Of a DNA stretch of 64,000 bases, positions 25,718-32,940 are shown piece by piece; position 1 is the stretch's first letter; every line of letters begins with the position of its first letter. The notes beneath the pieces are model-generated. The model was not told the origin of the DNA and did no database searches. It worked only from the letters and a program-made list of their open reading frames with translations. A program made the translations under genes and the position numbers. Source of the stretch: Isoptericola dokdonensis DS-3 (GTDB taxonomy: Bacteria; Actinomycetota; Actinomycetes; Actinomycetales; Cellulomonadaceae); the NCBI RefSeq assembly GCF_001636295.1, contig NZ_CP014209.1, positions 186,001 through 250,000 on the forward strand, read 5' to 3'.

Positions 25718-26222
25718 GGCTGGTGGCCCGGCGGCGGAGCCGGTGGCGCAGGCCGGTCTCGCCGACGCGCATGACGGCGGAGTGCGCCGCCGTCGACAGG
25801 CGGCGGTGGGCGGCGAGGCCGGGGCGTTCCGCGGCCGGCGTGACCTCCCAGCGCAGGGCGACCACCGACCCGCACGGCACCGGGCGGACGACGACGCACG
25901 CCGTGCCGACGAGGTCGCCGTCGGCGGTGAACCGGGCGTGGCCGGGCGCGGGGACGGGGTGGCCGGCGGGCGGGGTGACGGCGGTCAGGGTGAGGCGGAC
26001 CCGCAGCGCGCGGCTCGCGGGGCTGTGCACGCGCAGGGTGACGCCCGCGCCGGGCACGGCCCGGCCGTCGGGGTCGGCGTGGGCGCGGACGACGTCGGTG
26101 CGCAGCAGGGGCCACCAGCGGTGCCAGGTGAACGCCGGGTCGGCCAGGAGCTCCCACACGACGGGCACGGGTGCTCGCAGGCGCCAGGTGGAGACCAGGT
26201 GGTACGGCTCCGGGGCGGCCAC
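25668..26222 (-). CDS. SRPBCC (START-like) family protein
   Basis: A 184-residue protein with the START/Bet v1-like fold, a cavity for small hydrophobic ligands, seen in polyketide cyclases and stress proteins. The N-terminus YHLVSTWRLRAPVPVVWELLADP followed by WWPLL is the usual first strand and helix; the C-terminal helix region includes ERPGLAAHRRLSTAAHSAVMR. The last ten to fifteen residues are encoded by the 20-bp repeat array, which suggests that the original 3' end was overwritten or extended. GTG 26222 starts three bases after the TetR stop, so the two form an operon. Its link to the efflux pump is positional only. Confidence 0.72.
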   Translation of the reverse strand: MAAPEPYHLVSTWRLRAPVPVVWELLADPAFTWHRWWPLLRTDVVRAHADPDGRAVPGAGVTLRVHSPASRALRVRLTLTAVTPPAGHPVPAPGHARFTADGDLVGTACVVVRPVPCGSVVALRWEVTPAAERPGLAAHRRLSTAAHSAVMRVGETGLRHRLRRRATSPCADSPAPTLTDRLLR

Positions 26223-26225
26223 GGT

Positions 26226-26756
26226 TCAGGCGGTGGCGGGGGAGCGGAACCGGCCGACCAGCCCCAGGAGCTCGTCCAGCGGCGGCGCCTGGATGCCGAT
26301 CGAGGCGCGGTAGTAGATGCCGTCGCTGAGCAGCACGATGGCGCGGGCGACGGCGGCGTCGTGGACCTCGGTGGTGACCGCCTGCGTCCAGGCCTCCTGC
26401 GCGTGGTCGAGAGCCTCGCGCGCCCACGGGTAGGGGCCCTGGGCGAGCTGGGTGACGGCGAGGTAGGTGCGGTCGAAGGCGCTGCCGACGTCGGACGAGG
26501 TGCGCAGCAGGTAGGCGACCGGGCCCTCCTCGGCGTCGCGCATGAGGGCGACGTCCGCGGTGATGAGGTCGCGCAGGTGCTGGACGACCCCCTCGACGAG
26601 CGCGTCCTTGGAGGGGAAGTGGTAGAGCAGACCGCCCTTGGAGACCCCGGCGCGCTCGGCGACGGCGTCGAGCGTGGCGGAGCGTTCGCCGGAGGCGACG
26701 AGGAGGTCGGCGAAGGCCTGGAGGACCTTGCCGCGGGCCGCGGGTGCGGGAGGCAT
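26226..26756 (-). CDS. TetR family transcriptional repressor
   Basis: A 176-residue TetR-family regulator. The N-terminal helix-turn-helix reads VLQAFADLLVASGERSATLDAVAERAGVSKGGLLYHFPSKDALVEGVV (residues about 11-58, shown in part), and the rest is the helical ligand-binding domain. It is divergent from a DHA2 efflux pump, with a perfect 8-base inverted repeat between them, the classic layout in which the repressor controls both itself and the pump. On the minus strand TAGGCT (26763-26768) lies six bases before ATG 26756 without a ribosome-binding site, so the mRNA is probably leaderless. The inducer is unknown. Confidence 0.92.
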   Translation of the reverse strand: MPPAPAARGKVLQAFADLLVASGERSATLDAVAERAGVSKGGLLYHFPSKDALVEGVVQHLRDLITADVALMRDAEEGPVAYLLRTSSDVGSAFDRTYLAVTQLAQGPYPWAREALDHAQEAWTQAVTTEVHDAAVARAIVLLSDGIYYRASIGIQAPPLDELLGLVGRFRSPATA

Positions 26757-26786
26757 GGGGGAAGCCTATCCCGCGCCGACGTGTTA

Positions 26787-26808
26787 CTGTACCGGCTGGA
26801 CGGTACAG
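26787..26808. promoter_or_regulatory. TetR operator between repressor and pump
   Basis: CTGTACCG-GCTGGA-CGGTACAG is a perfect 8-base inverted repeat with a 6-base spacer. It is the only clear palindrome in the 105-base divergent region and sits 31 bases from the repressor start and 54 from the pump start. Confidence 0.7.
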
Positions 26809-26861
26809 AAGTTCGGCGCGACGCGTCGCCCTGGCCGTCCGTCGTCGTGGAAGGAACCGTC

Positions 26862-28385
26862 GTGACCACCCAGGTGACGACACCGACGCAGCCCGCCGCC
26901 ACCCTCGGCGCCCGTCGCTGGACCGCGCTCGCCGTCCTCATGCTGCCCGTGCTGCTCGTGTCCGTGGACAACACCGTCCTCAGCTTCGCCCTGCCCCAGA
27001 TCTCCGCCTCGCTGGAGCCCACCGGCACCCAGCTGCTGTGGATCGTGGACGTCTACCCCCTCGTCCTCGCCGGGCTGCTCGTGCCCATGGGCTCCCTCGC
27101 CGACCGTGTCGGCCGCCGTCGCCTGCTCCTCATCGGGTCGATCGGCTTCGCCGCCGTGTCCGCGCTGGCCGCGTTCGCCCCCACCGCCGGCGCGCTCGTG
27201 GCGTCCCGTGCGCTGCTCGGGTTCTTCGGCGCCATGCTCATGCCGTCCACGCTGTCGTTGCTGCGCAACGTCTTCACCGACCGTGCCGAGCGCCGCCTCG
27301 CCATCGCGATCTGGGCCACCGGCTTCGCCGCCGGTGCGGCGCTCGGGCCCATCGTGGGCGGCACGCTGCTCCAGCACTTCTGGTGGGGCTCGGTGTTCCT
27401 CCTCGCGGTGCCGGTGCTCGTGATCTTCCTCGCGCTCGCCCCCGCGGTGCTGCCCGAGTCGAAGGACCCCGCCCCGGGTCCCGTCGACGTCGTCTCCGTC
27501 GTCCTGGCGATGACCACGATGACGCCCCTGGTGTGGGCCATCAAGGAGGTCGCGCACGGGCCGACCCCCGCCGCGGCCGTCGCCGCCCTCGTCGGCCTCG
27601 GGTCCGGCGTCGCCTTCGTGCGCCGTCAGCTCCGGCGCCCGGTGCCGATGCTCGACGTGCGACTCTTCCGCGTCCCGTCGTTCTCCGGCGGCGTCGTCGT
27701 CAACCTGCTCAGCGTCTTCTCGCTCGTCGGGTTCCTGTTCTTCGTCTCCCAGGACCTCCAGCTCGTCCACGGGCTCAGCCCCGTCCAGGCGGGTCTCGCG
27801 CTGCTGCCCGGCACCGTCGGCATGGTCCTCGCGGGGCTCGGCGTCGTGCGCGTCGTCCGGCACGCACCCGCTCACAAGGTGGTGGCGGGCGCGCTGCTGC
27901 TGTCCGCGACCGGCTACCTCGTCGTCGCCCTGTGGGGCGGCTCCGGCGCGCTGCTGCCCCTCGTCGTCGCCTTCGCCGTCCTGTCGGTCGGCATCGGCGC
28001 CGCCGAGACCATCAGCAACGACCTCATCGTCTCCAGCGTGCGCGCCGAGAAGGCGGGCGCCGCCTCGGCCATCTCCGAGACCGCGTACGAGCTCGGCGCT
28101 GTGCTCGGCACTGCCGTGCTCGGCAGCATCCTCACCGCGGCCTACCACCGCGGGGTCGTCGTTCCCGAGGGTGTCGGCGCGGCCGACGCCGCCAACGCCG
28201 CCGAGACCCTCGGTGGCGCCGTCCAGGTCGCCTCGGGGCTGCCCGCCGAGACCGCCGACGCCCTGCTCGCCTCCGCGCGCGACGCGTTCGCGGCCGGGGT
28301 CGGCGTCACCGCCGGCATCGGCGTCGTCCTCGCGCTGGTCGCCTCGTTCGTCGCCCTGCGCACCTTCCGCGAGGCGGACGCCTGA
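26862..28385 (+). CDS. MFS efflux transporter, DHA2 (14-helix) family
   Basis: A 507-residue drug:H+ antiporter of the EmrB/QacA type. About 14 hydrophobic segments are seen. Signature motifs include D/N-rich helix one LLVSVDNTVLSFALPQIS, motif A GSLADRVGRRRLLLIGS, and GFAAGAALGPIVGG in helix five (motif C). Expression is probably induced when the divergent TetR repressor binds the pumped compound. GTG 26862 follows GGAAGGAACC. The substrate range cannot be read, although quaternary-ammonium or antiseptic export is common in close families such as SmvA/QacA. Confidence 0.9.
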   Translation: MTTQVTTPTQPAATLGARRWTALAVLMLPVLLVSVDNTVLSFALPQISASLEPTGTQLLWIVDVYPLVLAGLLVPMGSLADRVGRRRLLLIGSIGFAAVSALAAFAPTAGALVASRALLGFFGAMLMPSTLSLLRNVFTDRAERRLAIAIWATGFAAGAALGPIVGGTLLQHFWWGSVFLLAVPVLVIFLALAPAVLPESKDPAPGPVDVVSVVLAMTTMTPLVWAIKEVAHGPTPAAAVAALVGLGSGVAFVRRQLRRPVPMLDVRLFRVPSFSGGVVVNLLSVFSLVGFLFFVSQDLQLVHGLSPVQAGLALLPGTVGMVLAGLGVVRVVRHAPAHKVVAGALLLSATGYLVVALWGGSGALLPLVVAFAVLSVGIGAAETISNDLIVSSVRAEKAGAASAISETAYELGAVLGTAVLGSILTAAYHRGVVVPEGVGAADAANAAETLGGAVQVASGLPAETADALLASARDAFAAGVGVTAGIGVVLALVASFVALRTFREADA

Positions 28386-28431
28386 CCAGCCGCGTTGGCG
28401 CGAACCGGGCACATCGGTCAGGGTGGAGCCG

Positions 28432-30102
28432 ATGACGGACCGACGGACACCGCCCCGCTGGCTGCGCTGGACCCTGGCGGTCGTGGCCGCGGTGGTCGCC
28501 AGCGTGCTCTACGGGGTGACCACCGCCTCGGCGGTGCTCGGGCTCGGGCCTCACGAGGCGCTCTACGAGGTCGACACCGACGGGCTGGTCGTGGTCGACC
28601 TCGGCCCGCTGGGCACGCTGGAGATCGACTCGCCGCTGCCCGCCGGGCTCGGCGTGGACGTCACGGTCAAGGAGATCCCCGCCGACCTCACCGCGGTGGG
28701 TGGCACCACCACCCTCGACCGGCTCGCCGGCGACCTCGACGGCTACCTCCAGTTCTACGCCAGCCCTTCCACGACGTTCGACGCCGTGACCCACGCCCTG
28801 CTCGGGGACGCCGCCCGCCGCGCGGCGTTCGCGCTCGCCGTCATCGGGCTGTCGGGGTGGGGGGTCGCCCTGCTGCTCGGCGGGCCTCGCCGCCGCGAGC
28901 TCGGCCGGGTGCTCGGGCCCCGCACGTGGCAGATCACCGCCGGGGTCGCCGTCGTCTCCCTCCTCGGGGCCACGGCGGTGGCGTCCGGCGTCGAGCAGCC
29001 GGTGCGGGGGCGGCCCGCCTCCGCCGTCTTCGACGGCACGGCCCTCGAGGGCGCCACCATCACGGGGCGCCTCGCCCGCGTCATCGACACGTACGGCGGC
29101 CAGCTCGTCGCCCTGTACGACGACAACGAGGAGTTCTACGCGGGCGCCCGCGACGAGGTGGCCGCGGCTTGGCGGGCCTGGGAGGTGCGGCACGCGGTGC
29201 GTGTCGCGACCGGCACCGTCGAGGCGGACGCCGAGGACGTCGTGACGATGCTCGTGGTGTCCGACCTGCACTGCAACGCGGGCATGGCCGGGCCGATCGA
29301 GGAGCTCGCCACCCGTGCGGGCGTCGACGTGATGCTCAACGCGGGCGACACCACGATGAACGGGACCGCGGTGGAGAAGGTCTGCGTCGACGCGTTCGCC
29401 GACGCCGTCCCGGACGGTGTGCCGATGGTCGTCGCGGACGGCAACCACGACTCGCGGCTCACGTCCCAGCAGGAGGCCGCCCGTGGTCAGCTCGTCCTGG
29501 ACGGCGACGTCGAGGAGGTGGCGGGCGTGCGGATCCTCGGTGACCGCGACGTGCTGGAGACCCGGGTGGGGGAGGGCACGTCCGTCGCCCGCGAGCGGAC
29601 GCCGACCGAGCAGGCGGGCGACCTCGCCGAGGCCGCCTGCGACGACGGCGACGTCGACCTGCTGCTGATCCACACCCCGCCGGTGGGCAACCGCGCGCTG
29701 GAGTCGGGCTGCGTCCCGTTCCAGGTGTCGGGTCACACCCACCGGCGCGCCGGGCCGGAGCAGATCGGCCAGGGACTGCGGTACGTCAGCGCCTCCACGG
29801 CCGGTGCCGCGTCGGGGCAGGCGACCGTGGGCCCGCTCCGCGGGACGGCCGAGATGACGCTGCTGCGGTTCGACCCGACGACGCGCACGATGCTGGACCT
29901 CCAGGTCGTCGCGGTCACCCCCGACGGGTCTGCGACGGTCTACGACCGCGAGGTGATCCCCGTCCCCGTGCCGCCGGTGGGTCAGCTCGAGGCGCCGGGC
30001 GCTGACGGTGCGGGGGAGGCGACACCCGGTCCGGGGGCGGGCTCGCCGACACCGTCGTCCTCGCCGAGCGCCGGCACCGGCACCGGGACACCGGCACCGT
30101 AG
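28432..30102 (+). CDS. Membrane metallophosphoesterase
   Basis: A 556-residue protein with an N-terminal helix (about 10-35), an external beta-rich region, two more helices (about 120-190) and a calcineurin-like phosphoesterase domain (about 265-490). All metal-binding motifs are present: VVSDLHCN, NAGDTTMNG, ADGNHDSR, LLIHTPP and VSGHTHRRAG. The tail (about 500-556) is rich in Pro, Gly, Ser and Thr. It probably acts outside the cytoplasm or at the membrane on a phosphodiester. The natural substrate is not evident. GGTGGAG precedes ATG 28432. Confidence 0.85.
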   Translation: MTDRRTPPRWLRWTLAVVAAVVASVLYGVTTASAVLGLGPHEALYEVDTDGLVVVDLGPLGTLEIDSPLPAGLGVDVTVKEIPADLTAVGGTTTLDRLAGDLDGYLQFYASPSTTFDAVTHALLGDAARRAAFALAVIGLSGWGVALLLGGPRRRELGRVLGPRTWQITAGVAVVSLLGATAVASGVEQPVRGRPASAVFDGTALEGATITGRLARVIDTYGGQLVALYDDNEEFYAGARDEVAAAWRAWEVRHAVRVATGTVEADAEDVVTMLVVSDLHCNAGMAGPIEELATRAGVDVMLNAGDTTMNGTAVEKVCVDAFADAVPDGVPMVVADGNHDSRLTSQQEAARGQLVLDGDVEEVAGVRILGDRDVLETRVGEGTSVARERTPTEQAGDLAEAACDDGDVDLLLIHTPPVGNRALESGCVPFQVSGHTHRRAGPEQIGQGLRYVSASTAGAASGQATVGPLRGTAEMTLLRFDPTTRTMLDLQVVAVTPDGSATVYDREVIPVPVPPVGQLEAPGADGAGEATPGPGAGSPTPSSSPSAGTGTGTPAP

Positions 30103-30137
30103 GGTCGGCGTCGGCGCCGCCACGTAGGCTCTGGGGC

Positions 30138-30836
30138 GTGACCGACAGCGAGACCTCCGGACCGGCCGACCTGACCTCCGTGGCGCAGGACTACCTCAAG
30201 GCGGTGTGGTCGGCGCAGGAGTGGGGCGACCAGAAGGTCACCACGGGGATGCTCGCCGACCGGCTGGGTGTCGGCCCGTCGACGGTGTCGGAGACGGTGC
30301 GCCGGCTCACCGCGCAGGGCCTGCTCGGCCACGAGCCCTACGCGGGCGTGTGGCTCACGGACACCGGACGGCGCCACGCCCTGGCGATGGTGCGCCGGCA
30401 CCGTCTCATCGAGACGTGGCTGGTCCGTGAGCTCGGGTACTCCTGGGACGAGGTCCACGACGAGGCCGAGGTGCTGGAGCACGCGGTCTCGGAGCGGCTC
30501 GTCGAGCGCATCGCGGCCCGGCTCGGCCACCCCGACCGCGACCCGCACGGCGACCCGATCCCGACGGCGGACGGCCAGGTGCGCCGCCCGGACGCGGTCC
30601 CGCTGGAGGAGCTGCCGGAGGGGGCCAAGGGTGTGGTGGCGCGGATCTCCGACGCCGACCCGGAGGCCCTGCGCTACCTCGCCGGGCTCGGGCTGGACCT
30701 CGACGTCGAGGTGACCGTCGCCCAGCGGCGCGACTACGCGGGCACGTTGTCGCTCACCTGGCTGGGCCCCGACGGTCTGGTCGCCGTCGACCTCGGACAT
30801 CTGGCGGCGTCGCGCATCCGGGTGCTGCGCGCGTAG
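30138..30836 (+). CDS. DtxR/MntR family metal-dependent regulator
   Basis: A 232-residue regulator with three parts: an N-terminal winged helix-turn-helix (about 10-72, TSVAQDYLKAVWSAQEWG and LGVGPSTVSETVRRLTAQGLL), a metal-binding/dimerisation domain (about 73-145, with RRHRLIETWLVRELGYSWDEVHDEAEVLEHAVS matching the ligand-bearing helices, quoted in part) and a C-terminal SH3-like domain. It is a candidate for the factor binding the iron box at 12168, though this member could instead respond to Mn. TAGGCT at 30125-30130 lies seven bases before GTG 30138, suggesting a leaderless mRNA. A hairpin follows at 30853. Confidence 0.9.
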   Translation: MTDSETSGPADLTSVAQDYLKAVWSAQEWGDQKVTTGMLADRLGVGPSTVSETVRRLTAQGLLGHEPYAGVWLTDTGRRHALAMVRRHRLIETWLVRELGYSWDEVHDEAEVLEHAVSERLVERIAARLGHPDRDPHGDPIPTADGQVRRPDAVPLEELPEGAKGVVARISDADPEALRYLAGLGLDLDVEVTVAQRRDYAGTLSLTWLGPDGLVAVDLGHLAASRIRVLRA

Positions 30837-30852
30837 GCTGACCCTCATCCCC

Positions 30853-30886
30853 GACGGCGCGAGCGCACTTCCTGCGCTGCGCCGTC
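30853..30886 (+). terminator. Intrinsic terminator after the DtxR-family gene
   Basis: GACGGCGCGAGCGCA pairs with TGCGCTGCGCCGTC around CTTCC, with one bulged G, and is followed by GAATCGTTT, a short T-rich tail rare in this GC-rich sequence. Confidence 0.65.
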
Positions 30887-30909
30887 GAATCGTTTCGAGA
30901 GGATCCGAC

Positions 30910-32139
30910 GTGACGGCCACCGCCTCCCGCACCACGACCACCGCTCCGGGTTCCCGTCGCGCCCTGCTCGCGCTCGCGCTCGGCGGGTTCACCATCGGCA
31001 CCACCGAGTTCGCCACGATGGGCCTGCTGCCGCAGATCGGCGCCGACCTCGGGGTGAGCGACCCGGTCGCCGGTCACGCCATCACCGCGTACGCGGTCGG
31101 CGTCGTCGTGGGCGCGCCGCTGCTCACCGTCGTCGCCGCACGCATGTCCCGCCGTCGGCTCCTGCTCGTCCTCATGGGCTTCTACACGCTGGCCAACGTG
31201 CTCAGCGCCGCCGCGCCCAGCATCGAGTGGCTGGTCGCCGGGCGGTTCCTCGCGGGGCTGCCGCACGGCGCGTTCTTCGGCGTCGGGGCCGCCGTCGGCG
31301 CGGCCGTGGCCGGGCCCGGGCGACGCGGCCACGCCGTGGCCATGATGATGACCGGCCTCACGATCGCCAACGTCGTCGGCGTCCCGCTGTCCACCGCCGT
31401 CGGGCAGGGCATGGGCTGGCGGGCCGCCTTCGTGCTCATCGGCGTCCTCGGTCTGGCGGCGCTGGCCGGGCTGTTCTGGTTCGTGCCCGAGCGCGGCCCG
31501 GTGGAGTCCAGCGTCCGGCAGGAGGTCGGGGCGCTCGCGAACGGTCCGCTGTGGGTCGCGTTCGGCGCCGGCGCCATCGGGTTCGGCGGCCTGTTCGCCG
31601 TCTACACCTACGTCGCGCCCACCGTCACCCGCGTCACCGGCCTCGACGAGGGCGCCGTGCCGTGGATCCTCGCCGTCATGGGCGTCGGGATGACCGTCGG
31701 CACGCTGCTGGGCGGCCGGTTCGCCGACCGCTCCGTGCTCGGCACCGTGATCGGCGGCTTCGTCACCACCGGCATCGCGCTCGTGCTGTTCGCGCTCACC
31801 GCGTCCACCGTCGTCGGCGCCGTCGCCGGGCTGTTCCTCCTCGGCGTCACCTCCCAGGTGCTGGGCCTCGCGATGCAGACCCGCCTCATGGACCTCTCGC
31901 CGCGGGCCGAGTCCCTCGGCGCGGCGCTGTGCCACTCCGCCCTCAACCTCGGCAACGCGAGCGGCGCGTTCTTCGGCGGGCTCGTCATCGCCGCCGGGTG
32001 GGGCTACGTCGCCCCCGCCTGGGTGGGTCTCGTCCTCACCGTCGTCGGCCTCGCCATCGTCCTGGCCACCGCGCGGTGGCGCACCGCCGCGAGCGGCCCC
32101 GGCGGCACCCGGGAGGCGGCCGACACCCTGGTCGCCTGA
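30910..32139 (+). CDS. MFS transporter, AraJ-like DHA1 family
   Basis: A 409-residue, 12-helix major facilitator of the AraJ/YdhP type, exporters of sugars, drugs or purine analogues. Helix one shows the subfamily hallmark FTIGTTEFATMGLLPQI, followed by YAVGVVVGAPLLTVVAARMSRR (motif A region), GRFLAGLPHGAFFGVGAA and, in helix five, MTGLTIANVVGVPLS. The start codon at 30910 is GTG; GAGAGGAT upstream is a fair ribosome-binding site. It lies downstream of the DtxR-family regulator but a terminator-like hairpin separates them. A long hairpin follows the stop. Confidence 0.88.
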   Translation: MTATASRTTTTAPGSRRALLALALGGFTIGTTEFATMGLLPQIGADLGVSDPVAGHAITAYAVGVVVGAPLLTVVAARMSRRRLLLVLMGFYTLANVLSAAAPSIEWLVAGRFLAGLPHGAFFGVGAAVGAAVAGPGRRGHAVAMMMTGLTIANVVGVPLSTAVGQGMGWRAAFVLIGVLGLAALAGLFWFVPERGPVESSVRQEVGALANGPLWVAFGAGAIGFGGLFAVYTYVAPTVTRVTGLDEGAVPWILAVMGVGMTVGTLLGGRFADRSVLGTVIGGFVTTGIALVLFALTASTVVGAVAGLFLLGVTSQVLGLAMQTRLMDLSPRAESLGAALCHSALNLGNASGAFFGGLVIAAGWGYVAPAWVGLVLTVVGLAIVLATARWRTAASGPGGTREAADTLVA

Positions 32140-32152
32140 GCCCCGCGCTGCC

Positions 32153-32216
32153 GGTTCGGTCGGTCGTCACCGGTTCGGTCGCCCGCCCGACCGAACCGGT
32201 GACGACGGACCGAACC
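32153..32216. terminator. Very long hairpin, 29-bp arms with one mismatch
   Basis: The arms at 32153-32181 and 32188-32216 pair over 29 bases with one mismatch around a 6-base loop (CCCGCC). Each arm contains GGTTCGGTC twice. It follows the MFS stop by 13 bases and precedes the VKOR promoter. It is much longer than an ordinary terminator. Confidence 0.6.
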
Positions 32217-32258
32217 GACGGCGGTCCTCCTCCCAGGAGGGTGCGGTACCGTCACGCC

Positions 32259-32891
32259 GTGACCGACACCACGGTGAGCACCGACCCCGACACCCCGGCC
32301 ACCGCCCCGCGGGCCCTGACCGCGCGTGCCTACGGCACCCTGCTGGTCGTCCTCGGCGGCATCGGCTTCGGCGGGTCGCTGTGGCTCGCGATCGAGAAGA
32401 TCCTCAAGCTCCAGGACCCGGACCGCGTCACGTCGTGCTCGATCAACGTGTTCCTCGACTGCGGCGTCGCCATGGGGTCGTGGCAGGGCGCGTTGTTCGG
32501 GTTCCCCAACCCCTTCATCGGCGTCGCGGCGTTCCCCGTGGTGATCACCACCGGGGTCGTGCTGCTCACCGGGGCGCGGCTGCCGCGCTGGTTCCACCTG
32601 AGCCTGCTCGGCGGGACCGTGCTCGGCCAGCTCCTCGTGTTCTTCCTCATGTGGACGAGCTTCTACGCGCTGGTGGCGCTGTGCCCCGCGTGCATGGTCG
32701 TCTGGACGATCATGTGGCCGCTGCTCTGGTACCAGGTCGTGCGCGCGGTGCAGGACGGCGACCTGCGGCTCGGCGGGTCCGCCCGGCACGCCGTCGTGGC
32801 GTACCACTGGGTGTTCCTCGTCATCGGGTACGTGGTGGCGATCGCCTGGCTGCTGCTCGCCGTCGGGCCCGCGCTCGTCGCCTCCTTCTGA
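32259..32891 (+). CDS. Vitamin K epoxide reductase family protein (VKOR)
   Basis: A 210-residue four- to five-helix membrane protein. Bacterial VKOR reoxidises a periplasmic DsbA-like thioredoxin and passes electrons to quinone, so it drives disulfide formation in secreted proteins; many actinobacteria use it in place of DsbB. The two cysteine pairs expected are here: the loop pair in [17 protein letters not shown] and the CxxC active site CPAC in [11 protein letters not shown]. No fused thioredoxin domain is present. TACCGT at 32247-32252 lies six bases before GTG 32259. It fits with the many disulfide-containing exported proteins in the window. Confidence 0.92.
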   Translation: MTDTTVSTDPDTPATAPRALTARAYGTLLVVLGGIGFGGSLWLAIEKILKLQDPDRVTSCSINVFLDCGVAMGSWQGALFGFPNPFIGVAAFPVVITTGVVLLTGARLPRWFHLSLLGGTVLGQLLVFFLMWTSFYALVALCPACMVVWTIMWPLLWYQVVRAVQDGDLRLGGSARHAVVAYHWVFLVIGYVVAIAWLLLAVGPALVASF

Positions 32892-32903
32892 GGGGAAATC
32901 CCT

Positions 32904-32924
32904 GCCGGGCGGCCCCCGCCCGGC
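32904..32924 (+). terminator. Hairpin between VKOR and leuS
   Basis: GCCGGGCGG pairs perfectly with CCGCCCGGC around CCC, 13 bases after the VKOR stop. Confidence 0.6.
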
Positions 32925-32940
32925 CGGTAGACTCCCGCAG

